A stretch of DNA of 64,000 nucleotides from Dryocosmus kuriphilus (lineage: Eukaryota > Arthropoda > Insecta > Hymenoptera > Cynipidae). Positions 31,105-42,209 of the stretch are shown here, in pieces (positions within the stretch are counted from its first letter, which is position 1; every line of letters starts with the position of its first letter). The stretch covers positions 228,938,082 to 229,002,081 of the forward strand of contig CM076190.1 of NCBI GenBank assembly GCA_038277395.1. Direction: 5' to 3'. The translations under genes were made by a program, and so were the position numbers. Under the pieces are notes generated by a model. The model did not search any database, was not told the DNA's origin, and saw only the letters and a program-made list of their open reading frames with translations.

Positions 31105-32276
31105 TTCAGCCTGAGAAAAAGTAAACAGATTTCGAAGCTCCACACTTTTCTACATTTTTTAAATATTATTTTAGAGAACACTTTTTTGCTACTTTCCTCA
31201 ATGAAAAGCCAATTATTTGCAACTATTTTCACTAAAGTGATATTAAAAATTTATCGTATTAACACATGTTTTGCTTTAATAAAGAGTACAAAATTAACTA
31301 AATAAACTCTCATTTTTTTTAAAACTCCCTTGCGAAAAGTATTATTGGAAATTGTGTGTAAAACTGTAATGGTTGTCTTGTAATCTTTTTTTTTTTGTTC
31401 GGGTTGAAACTTGGCTGAATTATAGTCCTAGTAGACACATGTGAGTGCACCAAAGCATCGGTCCATATAGTTGGGTGCTTGGAGAAGGAAAAGTGGGATG
31501 GAAACTTTTTTTGGGCGAATTGGAACTTTCACGCTCAAAGATACCACTTTCAGCTTACTTCGCAACCCTGATACTTGAATACTGCCACATCAGCTGTGCC
31601 TATAAACTTCGGTTTATCATCCAGGGATTATCTTCTCTTCGCAAATATATAGAATACGTTCAATATTTGGTTTGAAACTTTTTATTTGTTTCATAATTCT
31701 CCAAATCCTGTCGCAATGTAAAAGTTTGAATGTGTACAATTAATTCTTAATACCAGAAGACGAAAATACATTTATAAAATACTATAACGAAAGTCCAATC
31801 GGATTCGCCTAAAAGAAGTTACATTAATCAGAAGGTAGTGGTGCACGTGTAAAAGTTAAAATTCAGGCCCTTATATATTGTCAACCAGTTGAAATGCGAC
31901 TCTATACTTTGGTCCAGTAACATAGGTCTACGAGGACTATCATTCAGCCAAGCTTCATACCGATCATCAAAAAAAAAAATTTAGATGGGAGCACGAAGTA
32001 TTATGCCCCATACACATATAAACAAATTTAGGATGGTTACTGTATTCAAAACGTACCACTGCTGCGTAAACGAAGAAATGCAGCGCGCCTTCTTTTTTAG
32101 ACGCAATAAATGCAGAGCGGTAATAAACATGCGACGAGGCTCGACTAAAGCCTTGACCATAGAAGAAATCAAGGATTCTCTGTTAGGGAAACGCCACCCA
32201 ACCCACTAAATTTTATAACAAAAAGGGTGGACGACCGCGGCGCACGCTTCCTCATTCAGCCTAAGAAGGTGTCTGT
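31105..32276. other. 3' UTR of gene A, then non-coding sequence
   Basis: After the poly(A) signal no gene or TE protein is recognisable up to the LINE remnant. The frames at 31445-31675 and 31985-32209 lack motifs and codon signal. Confidence 0.35.
31278..31283 (+). terminator. Poly(A) signal AATAAA of gene A
   Basis: This canonical hexamer lies 174 bp after the gene A stop codon. It is the first AATAAA after the stop. A second (AATAAA in ACTAAATAAACTC) lies shortly downstream. Confidence 0.5.
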
Positions 32277-34060
32277 TTACCATGATGCACCACTGAAGGG
32301 GTGACAAAACAGCTCCATGTGATTAACCACTTGGCGCCACTTCCCTAACTTAATTTTCACCACATTCAGTTTCGAGACACTTCCTATAGAGCATACAGGA
32401 TATCCTATCCTATCTAGTTCGCTAAGTTGCTCAGCACGCCGCGCCGTATCATAAAGCCTGCCGACAGATAACTGCTGAGTGGGCATTACTGAAGGCACCT
32501 TCTATGACCAAGGAAGTTCCCACATCCTAGCCACCTTGTTCAAGCTGCTGCTCCAATTTTGTTACAACGGCGTAGAACGTAATTTCTATCGAGCAGAATG
32601 CCTGGAAGGCATACACTCTGCGCAGCGTGGAGTCTAATAGCACCTCATACCTGACATATCGTTCGGTCAGCTTCGCTAAAGTCTTCATCAGGAAGAAAAT
32701 CAAGCTGATCGGCCTAAAGTTCTTAACAGCAGTGTAGCCTTCCTCCCCTGGTTTCAATATGAAGACAACTCTGCCGTCCTTTCATACCGATGGCACGTCT
32801 TTGAGATGGCACTGAGTAAACATCTTCCGTCTCTGATGATTTAAAGGGAAGAAGGACTCAATGGGAAGTTCCCCCTTCTTCATATTAGCGACCATCACCC
32901 TTTCCTGGCCATGGCTCTCCTCCTCTTGATCAGATTATTGTAGCTAGATAAAAGGCTGGGAAGTAAACTTTCATCGGGGGTTCAGATTTCCTTCTTCATC
33001 TTCAGCAAACTCTACATTGTCTAGCCTCATGAGCCCGAGGCGAACTTCTGAATCATTTCAGGATATTGTGAAGCATTGTAGTCCTCGGGATACCCTTCGC
33101 TTCCGCCAGTATCCAGTCCAGTCATCTCGTTAGTCAATTCCAATGTTTTCCATGTATTCAATCTGTGCCAGCTTACAGCTGTCCCTGTCTGAAGAAATTT
33201 TAGACTTATTTGCTTCGTTGTCCATCGCCATAGTTGTTCTTCGAAGCCTTCCTGTGTGGGTTTCCCGCCAGTTGACACATTTAGTACAATTTATTTTTCT
33301 CATATGGCCGTTTTCCCCATATAATGTGACCAAAGCTCTTCACAGGGATACCAGGAAGCATTTCTACTCATATATGGCACCGTCACTCGTAGGGAATTTC
33401 GCGAGGCGGCATTTGAGTTCCACCTTGTAGAAGTCGCAAAGTATATTCCTGCTATTCATGATCTTTGACGCGCATCATCCGGTTTTCTTAAGGCCAGTTG
33501 AAAGAAGGTCCGTTTTTGATCCGAGAGAGACTCCTCAGAAAGTCTCCAGTGCACTATTTTGTTTCTCAGTTTTTCTGAACATTGAATCAAGTCGAGAAAA
33601 TCATTCCTGGGTTTATTCTAGAATATGGAAGTATTGCCACAGTTGAGGACATCTACCTCCGTGTCAGCTAATTACTCAAAGAAATATCTTACTCTATCTT
33701 TGATTTTTATACTCCCCACCTATATGGTGGGAATTAGCTACCCAATCCAACAGCGAGAGGGATTTTTTTCTTTTGACAGTGCTGTATGAGGGTTACGATC
33801 ATCATAGGAGATAGCGTCTGTGCAGCATCGTCCGGAAAATACGTTGGAACGATACACACATCTAGCCGTTCCCCGCTCCTGCCCCTGATTCTCACCTCAA
33901 TGACGGCAAGGTCTTTTGAGCAGTGCTTAGGCACGAGAATTGCATCCATACCTGTGAGGGCTATGATACCCTTTTGGTGCTTTCTCACATGGTCCCTTAA
34001 ATATGGAGCTACACTCTACTTGGCCACTTATCCTTTCCCTGTAAATCTAAGGTTCGTGGA
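32277..34060 (-). pseudogene. LOA/R1-type LINE remnant: endonuclease to RT, heavily decayed
   Basis: Minus-strand pieces in order are: endonuclease (33734-33988: ALTGMDAILVPKHCSKDLAV, LDVCIVPTYFPDDA), linker (33027-33333, Lys-rich), the RT entry block (near 32757: FILKPGEEGYTAVKNFRPISL), and RT helices (32527-32720: MKTLAKL, TKLEQQLEQG). These match the KPG...Y...K.FRPISLTSF and T.LE..LEQG pattern of LOA/R1-type RTs, also seen in the element at 1461-6684. It is a different, older subfamily. The catalytic box and 3' end are not preserved. Confidence 0.65.
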
Positions 34061-34480
34061 TTAGAGATATGCCTGTCTGCATCGCTGCCATGCGCCTTGT
34101 CATTAAGCTCACATGTTGTACCTTCGAAAAGATAACAGATGGCATTGCTGATACGATATCTAAGTTCCTGAAAAGGATGGCAGTCGATGGCAGAAGAATA
34201 CCATTAAAAACAGGACTCTGGGATAACGTAATTGTTTATAAATCAGTTGGGATGATGTAACTGTTCAAAAACGAAAATTAAACATCAAAAGACTATACTA
34301 TAAATCTGAAAAGATTATATTATTCTTTAAAATTGCTCAAGAAATTTCTCGTAATATAATACATCCTTAAAAAGTTTACGCAACACTCTTAACGATCTCT
34401 GTGGTCATAATTACGAAATATTGTACAAATATTTCAGAATGACAAACTCAATGCTTATAATTAATGAGATCGCTACTATA

Positions 34481-35216
34481 CAGGGTGTTTTTTTTAACTT
34501 GACAAATCGAAATATCTCAAAAAATACGCATACTACGAAAAAAATGTTCTTTATAAAAACTTTTTATTTTCGAGGGGGAAAATCGGTTTTGCAAAAATTT
34601 ACCCCACCCCACCCCCTAAGGGGGCAGGGGTGGGGGTAACTTCGTAATTTCAAATGGGAACCCCAATTTTTTATTACAGATTCAGATTCTTCTTTATGAA
34701 ATACGTAAGTTTTATTCGAAAAATTTTTTAGATTCGCGATAGATGGCGCTGAAATTGCGAAAAATGAAATTGCTTTTTTTAACTTGACAAATCGAAATAT
34801 CTCAAAAAATACGCATCCTACGAAAAAAATGTTTTTAATAAAAACTTTTTATTTTCGAGGGAGAAAAGCGGTTTTGCAAAAATTTACACCACCCCACCCC
34901 CTAAGGGGGCAGGGGTGGGGGTAACTTCGTAATTTCAAATGGGAACCCCAATTTTTTATCAAAGATTCAGATTTCTATTTATGAAATACGTAAGTTTTGT
35001 TTGAAATTTTTTTTTCGATTCGCGATAGATGGCGCTGCAATTGCAAAAAATATAATTGTTGAGTGTTTCAAGGATAACGCTTCCAAACAAAAAGTAAATG
35101 AGACGTGTTGAATGTAAGGAAGATCATTCAATTGTAATAAATTCAATTTTGGACATTACTTTCGGGGTGCTTGATTTCAGTGAGTCCCCTCGCCTTTCAC
35201 CATCGGGGTGCTTGAA
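34481..35216 (+). repeat. Left TIR of the DD41D element, two tandem subunits
   Basis: Subunits start near 34492 and 34780 with AACTTGACAAATCG. The inner part (35037-35216) is unique TIR sequence (GCTTCCAAACAAAAAGTAAA...). It is the inverse of 36661-37395. Confidence 0.8.
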
Positions 35217-35543
35217 CTTTCGGCCAAGGGACAGTAAAAGTGCTAAAACTGCAGAAAAACTTTCCCGAAAGCAGTTGGTTGTCGATAGTCGATTTTAGAT
35301 GTAAACATTACATATCATTGAGTCAGTCGGTCACACAATCGAGCGCTAACCGCGTCTGTCCGTGATTAACGTTCATTCGTTAGGAGGGTTGATTGTGTTC
35401 ATTTGATTTGGGTGTGTTGATTGCGTTCATTTGAGTTGATCGTAATTAGTTGCTTCGTTTGGATTATTATTTTTGGTCACGTTCGTTTGAGTTGGTTTAG
35501 GTGTCGTTGTATTCCCTCATTACTTGAATTAAAGACTTTTACA

Positions 35544-36605
35544 ATGGAAATTCTATCTCAACAACAGAAAATGGAAATGATTCTCATTTATGGAGAAAGT
35601 GGCAGGAATATCAATGATGCTATCACGCTTTATGCTCATCGTTTTCCAGAAAGTGTTCCTTCACAATCTTCCTTTTACCGGGTTGTCAGAAAGTTCATGG
35701 CTGACGGAAGTATACAATCGAAAAAAAGGAACCGTCAATTAAGGGTTACTGGAGTTGATAAAGAAATCGCGATTTTAGCTGCAGTCACTCATGACCCTCA
35801 TGTTAGTACGCGATAACTAAGCCGCGATTCTGGAATGTCTCTGTCCAGTGTTTGTAAGATATTAAAACGTAATAAATATCATCCTTATCATATTTCACTG
35901 CATCAAGAACTTCATGGCAATGATTTTCAGAACCGCGTAACATTTTGTCAATGGGCGCTCCAGCAGATACAAGGAAACCCCAACTTCTTTTTTCGAGTAA
36001 TGTTCTCAGACGAGTCTTCTTTCACAAACCATGGTAACGTTAATCGACACAACATGCATTATTGGAGTAGAGAAAACCCACACTGGTTGCGTGAAGTTGA
36101 GCATCAGCGTCCATGGTTAGTGAATGTTTGGTGTGGAATAATTGGAGATCAACTTATCGGCCCGTATTTTATTGATGGCAATTTGAACGGTGAAAAATAT
36201 CGTAACTTTTTAGAAAATGAACTTCCAACATTGTTTGAAGACCTAAGCTTGGAAGTGCGACAAAACATGTGGTTTCAAAATGACGGTTGCCCAGCACATT
36301 ATTCGGCAATCGCGCGGGAAGTACTCAATCGCGAATTCAATAGTCGATGGATCGGTAGAGGAGGTCCGGTAAATTGGCCTGCCAGATTGCCAGACCTTAC
36401 GGCGCCGGATTTCTATTTGTGGGGTTATCTAAAGAGCAACGTGTATCAAGAAGTGCCCACAACTCGTGATAACATGCTCGAGCGAATCAGGTCTGCTTGT
36501 GCACAAATAACACCAGACACACTTCGCAGTTGTGTGGAATCTTTCGAAGCTCGGATTAACAAGTGCATCGAAGTGGGAGGACACCATTTTGAGCACTTAT
36601 TGTAA
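35544..36605 (+). pseudogene. DD41D Tc1/mariner transposase, one nonsense codon
   Basis: From the ATG at 35544 one frame of about 353 codons runs to 36605. It is interrupted only by a TAA at 35814-35816, after VSTR, where a Gln-type codon is expected. The N-terminal half (MILIYGESGRNINDAITLY..., FPESVPSQSSFYRVV...) is a helix-turn-helix DNA-binding region. The catalytic core shows FSDESSF (first Asp), WFQNDGCPAHYS (second) and LPDLTAPDFYLWG (third). There are 41 residues between second and third Asp. A DD41D spacing is known for the rosa and Visitor groups of the superfamily. It could be active if the stop is recent or read through. Confidence 0.85.
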
Positions 36606-36660
36606 AATGTAAATCGAAATCCAGAATCCAGATGGTGAGAGGCGAGGGGACTCACTGAAA

Positions 36661-37395
36661 TCAAGCACCCCGATGGTGAGAGGCGAGGGGACTCACTGAA
36701 ATCAAGCACCCCGAAAGTAACGTCCAAAATTGAACTGATTACAATTGAATGATCTTCCTTAGATTCAACACGTCTCATTTACTTTTTGTTTGGAAGCGTT
36801 ATCCTTGAAACACTCAACAATTACATTTTTTGCAATTGCAGCGCCATCTATCGCGAATCAAAAAAAAAATTTCAGACAAAACTTACGTATTTCATAAATG
36901 AGAATCTGAATCTGTGATAAAAAATTGGGGTTTCTATTTGAAATTACGAAGTTACCCCCACCCCTACCCCCTTAGGGATGGGGTGGGGTAAATTTTTGCA
37001 AAACCGCTTTTCCCCCTCGAAAATAAAAAGTTTTTATTAAAAACATTTTTTTCGTAGGATGCGTATTTTTTGAGATATTTCGATTTGTCAAGTTAAAAAA
37101 AGCAATTTCATTTTTCGCAATTTTAGCGCCATCTATCGCGAATCGAAAAAAATTTTTCAAATAAAACTTACGTATTTCATGAAGGAGAATCTGAATCTGT
37201 GATAAAAAGTTGAGGTTCCCATTTGAAATTACGAAGTTACCCCCACCCCTGCCCCCTTAGGGGGTGGGGTGGGGTAAATTCTTGCAAAACCGCTTTTCCC
37301 CCTCGAAAATAAAAAGTTTTTATTAAAAACATTTTTTTCGTAGGATGCGTATTTTTTGAGATATTTCGATTTGTCAAGTTAAAAAAGACACCCTG
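36661..37395 (+). repeat. Right TIR of the DD41D element
   Basis: It is inverted relative to 34481-35216. A 41-bp segment (GGTGAGAGGCGAGGGGACTC...) is tandemly duplicated at 36632-36715, which the left arm shows only in part. Confidence 0.8.
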
Positions 37396-37517
37396 TATAT
37401 ATATACATTGATTATGCGTGTATGCAATCTAAAGAAGCAGCAGAATGTTCATTAGCCTTACACTGTGAACAGAATTCTTCAATGACAGATAATCCACATT
37501 TCTTCTGCTTTTAAAGG

Positions 37518-37572
37518 ATGTACATCATTTATACGCTCTTCTCATCATTGTCGATTATCCTTCAATCTATTG
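37518..37572 (+). CDS. Gene B exon 1: paralogue of gene A exon 1
   Basis: The ATG at 37518 opens 18 codons (MYIIYTLFSSLSIILQSI) plus one base before the donor GTAAAT. Length, phase and the ...YTL..SL.I.L.S pattern equal gene A exon 1. The 90 bp upstream also align with gene A (AATCTA.AGAA.CAGCAG, TTCATT, and a TATA-like run 125 bp upstream). No partner for gene A exon 2 is visible between here and 64000. Either exon 2 lies beyond the window after a TE-filled intron, or the gene is broken. Confidence 0.5.
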
Positions 37573-38144
37573 GTAAATATATAAATCTAATAAATCTGTA
37601 AATTAAGCCACATTTTCACGCTTTCCGCATCTAAAAATTTACCAGAATCAATCCTAAATTTATCCCAACTTCTACTTTTATCTAAATTCTGAGTTTGCAC
37701 TACTGACAGTGTAATCATATAGATTTGCAGACGTAAAGGAATAATTTTTTTTAAAGCCCCTCCTGGATATAATGAAGCATTATTATTTAAAAATATCAAT
37801 CTTTCTTGGGCAGCACTGCTTCTTTCAGGCCACGCTATCCAGGAGGAACGATATGTGTGAAGGCCAACTGTGATACAAAAGTGCAAAGGAAAATGGTAGC
37901 CGAAAAATATATAAAATTAAAAATTTATTACTTAGTTACTTGTTTTCGAAACAAAAGGACGGTAACTGTCAAAAAGAAAGTCAATATCTAAACGCTTGTT
38001 AAGCACGTTCACCGACTCCAATTGTAGCAAAAAGTTCTACGCCTGATCGGTACTTTCTCCGTATAGCGCGTTACTCTACTCCTACGCGACTTTTAGCGTA
38101 AACTGTACGCACTCACGCAGGTGGGGCAGCTCAGCGACTTATAT

Positions 38145-38210
<66 letters not shown>

Positions 38211-39246
38211 TCGCCTTGGGAGCAGCGGATACCTAGCAACGCTACCGCCTGCATGTTGTCTCGGCTGCTATATCAGTGTGCATATGCAAACACGTTCCCC
38301 GTCCCCAACTCTTATTCTACTACGCTACAGTGTTGCAATTCCTCCGTAGCGGCTTTCCTCGGACTTGGCGATATGCTTCGAAATACCGCCAGGTGAAGAA
38401 CTTCGAATTAAAATTATGAATAAATGGTGTGGCTAGCAATCACCATTTTGTAATATATCATTCCTAACATCATGGGCATCATATATTAGTTTCGGAGCAA
38501 AATGTATAGAAAATTTCTGCTGCTGTAAATGAAAATGGAAACCTTGATAATGTTTCGCCTCTATCTTACACGTAAAGACACGCAACTTTGATAGTGAATA
38601 TTTTTATTTTGGTATGGACGCGGTTCTTTTAATTTAGTGAAGGTATAGAAAACACTATCGTTAGCATATGGTCAAAATTTGAAACAAATATATAGAAAGC
38701 CGTTTAGCCGGTGAACATCCTTAACAATACTTTTGTGTTGAGTGATTTGAAACATTTCTTTAAAAATTATTTTTTTGTTACTTTTTCGCTGTACCTACAC
38801 TGCCACCTGTTGGAACTATACAATAAATTTATTTGAAGATTATCTCCAAAACGTAATGTACCGTTATAATACATAATATTGTGGCCTTCGAATGCTAGTA
38901 TTGTAATGTTGCCATACATGTGTTGCAATATTGCGTTACATGTAGTGTAATCTTGAAAAGGAGAGTTTAAAAAAATCTTAATTTGCGGACATGCAGAATG
39001 AACTACAACCACCAAGTTATAAGTTGGGTGCGTTCCGCACTCTGCTAGTAAGGCAAAATTATCACCTTAAAATCCCAAGCATTTTTAACAGGGTTCTATT
39101 CTATCAGTAAGAAAATACAATTTTTGGTATATTGTGCGTGAGTGCAAGACTAAAGCAGTTTTCCTTTTGTCTTTACTACAATTTTTTTTATGTTCCCGAA
39201 GCCCATCTTCAAACTAACGTTCAGTTTGACCAATATATATATATTT
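37573..39246. other. Non-coding stretch after gene B exon 1
   Basis: Presumed intron of gene B or intergenic DNA. It contains a (CA)n microsatellite. The 61-codon frame at 37806-37991 and the 82-codon minus frame at 38767-39015 show no motif. No splice-compatible exon resembling gene A exon 2 is visible. Confidence 0.35.
38145..38206 (+). repeat. (CA)n microsatellite
   Basis: About 30 uninterrupted AC units. Any frame through it (Thr-His repeats) is an artefact. Confidence 0.9.
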
Positions 39247-40122
39247 TATATCGCGGCGAATTAGAAAATTGGGTTTCAAAATTATCCAGAGCCTACAATT
39301 TTTATCCGATTTTATCTTTTTTTTTAAAAAAGAAGTAAAGCTAATTGAGTTCTAAAGAGGTCTGTCGAGGCTGATTTTGCAAAAGAGGCTCTGTTTGTTT
39401 GTCATTCAAGTTGTAAGATGCCAAGAAACCATAATTTTTCATATTTGAGCGGCCTGCTCTATATCATTCATTGATATTACCTCAAAAAGGTGAAAAACTG
39501 ATAGGTTTGCAATTGATTAACAAATCCTAATAACATAGATGAAGTTCCTGCAACCCCTTCAATTGTTATAAACAAATTTATGAACAAAATCGATTTTTTC
39601 TGTACATTGAAGCCTGGAAGCTCTTGTCATCATGATTTTCCCCGCGAAATAGAGTGAAATCAATGTTTCATTAAAGTCAAACTCTGAACTACTATTTTTT
39701 TGTTTGTTATAAATAAATTTCATAAACAAATTTAATAAATAAGCGCCTCTGGATATATAAAAGGCATTTTTTCTGCGCAGTCATCAGTTTTGCCTTCAAA
39801 AATAATAATTCAATGACAGAAATGGAAAATCAACAATATTTACCATTGTTACAAACAATAATGATTAACAAATGCATTAAACGGTCAATCTTTGATTTAA
39901 AAAATTCATTTTTTTCACAATTGTGTATTTTATCCCTAAATTAAAATTATGATAGAAGAAACTGACATTTGACAATATTTTTCATTTTTGTTAACAATTC
40001 TGATAAACAGATGTATTTAATAGTCGCTTTCAAATAGGAACAATCTATTTTTTGCTGAAATGTGTATTAGATCATAAAAAAAGAAACTCCTGCCAAATAT
40101 ACTGACATCCAAAAACATTTCC
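39247..40122 (+). repeat. Left arm of the RAG1/Transib-like element
   Basis: It matches the inverse of 51490-52365 throughout. Shared segments include ATTAGAAAATTGGG, GATCCAGAGCCTACAATTT (ATCC on this arm) and GAAGTTCCTGCAACTCCTTC-type text. The inner half has three or four diverged ~125-bp subrepeats (AATATTT..CATT.TT..AACAAT..TGAT.AACA). Confidence 0.8.
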
Positions 40123-40199
40123 CATTATTATAAACAATCTTGATGAATTAATTTTTTAAATAATTCTTTCGAATAGAATAAATGTCTTTTGGGTTCTAT

Positions 40200-40511
40200 A
40201 ACTAATATTACCTTGAGGTAAGGAGCCGAATGGTAAAACGTCTACGGTCAACATCATTTTCCAATATTATAAGCAATGAAGGTGAAGGGTGTTATGAAGC
40301 CTGCCCATTTTTGGACGAAAAATTCTGGGTGTCAGCAGCTTTTTCCTTTCTTGTCTCAATCATCTCCAATCAGCAGATCCTGAACTTCTGCTTCCATAGG
40401 ACGGGTGACACTCTCCTTAAGCGTTCTGAGGTTGTTTATGTAGGGACCAGTCATGATTAACAACTTGTGACCCTAATTTTCATTGGTTGCAATCCGACTG
40501 ACCTTACGGGT
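40200..40511 (-). pseudogene. C-terminal piece of the RAG1/Transib-like transposase
   Basis: Reading down from the gypsy insertion, the minus strand gives RKVSRIATNE, then HKLLIMTGPYINNLRTL and EAEVQDLLIGDD. This aligns in order with the RAG1 C terminus that follows the catalytic Glu (an Arg-rich stretch, an ED-x-LH..L.TSDP-type helix). It continues the frame of the 49821-51375 piece across the 4-bp gypsy target duplication, with a shift. Confidence 0.55.
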
Positions 40512-40882
40512 TGTAGAGCATGGGATCTCACCAGGGAAGGGAATAGGATGTGGACGCCAAGATTAGGGTGAAGACACAATAAAAGGCAGGAATAAAAAAA
40601 TAGAACATAGTATATTTGACTCACAGTCGATACACCTTGCCGCTCTCGTCGGAGCTTGAGACTCTCTAATTTCGGAGACGACTACCACGACCACAAAGAC
40701 TCGAGACTTGACAACTGACTGACTGATTCTAACCGACTCACTGTAATCGACTGACTGTAATCGACTGACTGCCCGAACGACGCGAGCCGCCGCCAGCCAC
40801 ACGCACGGGATCCCTCGTGGATTCCCGGGCGGGCTCGGCGCAGGGTCCGTCGCTCGGGCAGCCATGCATCATTTCTGTTACA
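40512..40882 (-). repeat. 3' LTR of the gypsy element
   Basis: 371 bp, TG...CA. It contains a repeated TCGACTGACTG(TAA) motif and a GC-rich segment (40785-40860). One G shorter than the other LTR near 40538. The 100-codon minus frame inside it is repeated in both LTRs and is not a gene. Confidence 0.95.
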
Positions 40883-40903
40883 CCCCCCCCCCCCCCCCCC
40901 TCT
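40883..40903 (-). promoter_or_regulatory. Polypurine tract (18 consecutive G on the element strand)
   Basis: Immediately next to the 3' LTR; the minus strand reads AGA then 18 G. This is the position of the plus-strand primer in LTR elements. An almost pure G run is unusual. Confidence 0.75.
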
Positions 40904-40917
40904 AATGAGGTTCGGGT

Positions 40918-41643
40918 TTATCCCCAGTATTCCCGATTGTTTCGTAATTTCTTCTTATATTCTTCCCACTCCTTGTACGAATCCTCTCTTGCCTTTTTCC
41001 ATTCTTTTTCCGCTTTCCTTTCCTCTTCCTTTCTTCTTTCCTTTTCCTCTTCTTCCTCCTTCTTCCTTTTTTCCCTTATCTTTCTCTGGCTTTCTTCCCT
41101 TTCCCACTTTATTTTCTCTTCTCTTTCCTTCTCCTCTTTCCTTACTTCCTCCTTAATTTTCTCAGCTCTTTTTTCGAACTCTCTCTTGAATTCGAGGGAG
41201 TGTCGTCGGGACCTCTCCTCGAATTCAAGAGTGAGCTCGAGCAACCTTTCTTTCATCCCTTTCACCCTTTCCATCTCCTCCTCCGCCGTTTCTTTTCCCT
41301 CTTCCTCCTCCTCCTCCGATTCCTTCCATTCTTCCTCCTCTTCTGATTCCTTCCATTCTTCCTCCGGTTCTGGTGGTGGAGGCGGTGTTGGTGGTGTGGG
41401 TGGCGGTGGAGGTGGTGTTGGTGGTGCTGGTGGTGTGGGTGGCGCTGGAGGCGGTGTTGGTGGTGCTGGTGGTGTCGGCGGCGCTCCCAACATCTGTCGG
41501 ACGTGACGGTGGGGATGATATGGGATGTCTCCCTCCGCCACGCCCGACCTCCTCAACTTGAGCCACTTTAACGCCCGGCATTTGCTGGCGTGAGCTGTCA
41601 GGGTTTCCCCCGACAGCTCAGTTTGGCAAAAGTGGCACCTCAT
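40918..41643 (-). CDS. Gypsy accessory ORF 2: zinc finger, Pro-Thr repeat and long coiled coil, 241 aa
   Basis: The ATG at 41643 gives MRCHFCQTELSGETLTAHASKC, a C-X2-C-X11-H-X3-C finger at residues 3-22. A Pro-rich repeat follows (APPTPP units, about residues 54-92), then a Glu-rich segment (WKESEEEEE twice). A long charged helix predicted as coiled coil ends at KLRNNREYWG. The ORF ends 15 bp before the polypurine tract. Codon-length sequence repeats (GGTGGT on the + strand) explain the Pro tract. It has no similarity to env or any known retroelement protein that I recognise. The shared finger with the neighbouring ORF suggests both bind RNA, DNA or Gag. Function unknown. Confidence 0.7.
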   Translation of the reverse strand: MRCHFCQTELSGETLTAHASKCRALKWLKLRRSGVAEGDIPYHPHRHVRQMLGAPPTPPAPPTPPPAPPTPPAPPTPPPPPPTPPTPPPPPEPEEEWKESEEEEEWKESEEEEEEGKETAEEEMERVKGMKERLLELTLEFEERSRRHSLEFKREFEKRAEKIKEEVRKEEKEREEKIKWEREESQRKIREKRKKEEEEEKERRKEEERKAEKEWKKAREDSYKEWEEYKKKLRNNREYWG

Positions 41644-41803
41644 CCTGATACCCTGGAAATTAATTTAATGGCTGTTTTTTGTCCTGGAGTCTTTAGTTTT
41701 GGAGTCTGTCTGATTTGCATATCGCATCTCCCCCGCCTTTTTGCCATTCAATAATAAAAAGAAAAAAAAAAACTTAAAATTTATCTTACCTGGTTATACA
41801 GTT

Positions 41804-42163
41804 TTATTCCTGTTCTAAGCCTGTTATGGTTTCTTGGTCTATGTTTATTTCTAACTCAACTTCCTCTTCCCCATATCTTGTGTTACCTTTTTCCAGTATT
41901 TCAATGTTTAAGAGTTCCCTTATCCTTTTATTAATAAGTTCCCACTCCCCCTGTATATAAGTCTGTCTTTCAGGGTCTGGAGTCGTGAAGTTATTCTTTA
42001 ACCTGTATGGTCTGTCATTACAGAATGAATCGTGTATGACGTAAATAATTCTAGGTATTAATTTTTTACAGAATCGGCATTGGACTCCGTCTTGGATTTC
42101 TCCAACCCTGCTTTCCAGAACTGAGATTGCCTCTTCTAATTTTGTTTCCCAGTTATCCTCCAT
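41804..42163 (-). CDS. Gypsy accessory ORF 1: small zinc-finger protein, 119 aa
   Basis: The ATG at 42163 is 47 bp after the pol stop at 42210. The protein begins with an acidic amphipathic helix (MEDNWETKLEEAISVLESRV). It then has CRFCKKLIPRIIYVIHDSFC, a C-X2-C-X11-H-X3-C finger with the same spacing as in the next ORF, and ends in an acidic tail (EEEVELEINIDQE). It is intact and compact, and it lies between pol and the 3' LTR where errantiviruses carry env. It has no signal peptide or membrane segment, so it is not an envelope. How it is translated (splicing or reinitiation) is not visible. Confidence 0.7.
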   Translation of the reverse strand: MEDNWETKLEEAISVLESRVGEIQDGVQCRFCKKLIPRIIYVIHDSFCNDRPYRLKNNFTTPDPERQTYIQGEWELINKRIRELLNIEILEKGNTRYGEEEVELEINIDQETITGLEQE

Positions 42164-42209
42164 TTTTTATATATGTACACCTGTTAAAAAAAAATTCTAA
42201 ATCTATTAC

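Larger units (their letters stand above)
34481..37395 (+). mobile_element. Tc1/mariner-type element with DD41D transposase and ~735-bp TIRs
   Basis: The ends CAGGGTGTTTTTT (34481) and AAAGACACCCTG (to 37395) are inverted, with TA on each side (34479-34480, 37396-37397). The TIRs (34481-35216 and 36661-37395) each contain two tandem ~290-bp subunits sharing AACTTGACAAATCGAAATAT and a C-rich CCCCACCCC(C)TAAGGGGG block. The transposase lies between them. The whole element is 2.9 kb. Confidence 0.85.

Noticed and set aside
38121..38396. Thr-His repeat protein
   Set aside because: Translation of the (CA)n microsatellite.
40817..41506. 229-codon Ser/Phe- and Gly-rich plus frame
   Set aside because: Antisense of gypsy accessory ORF 2; reflects its Glu/Lys and Pro codons.
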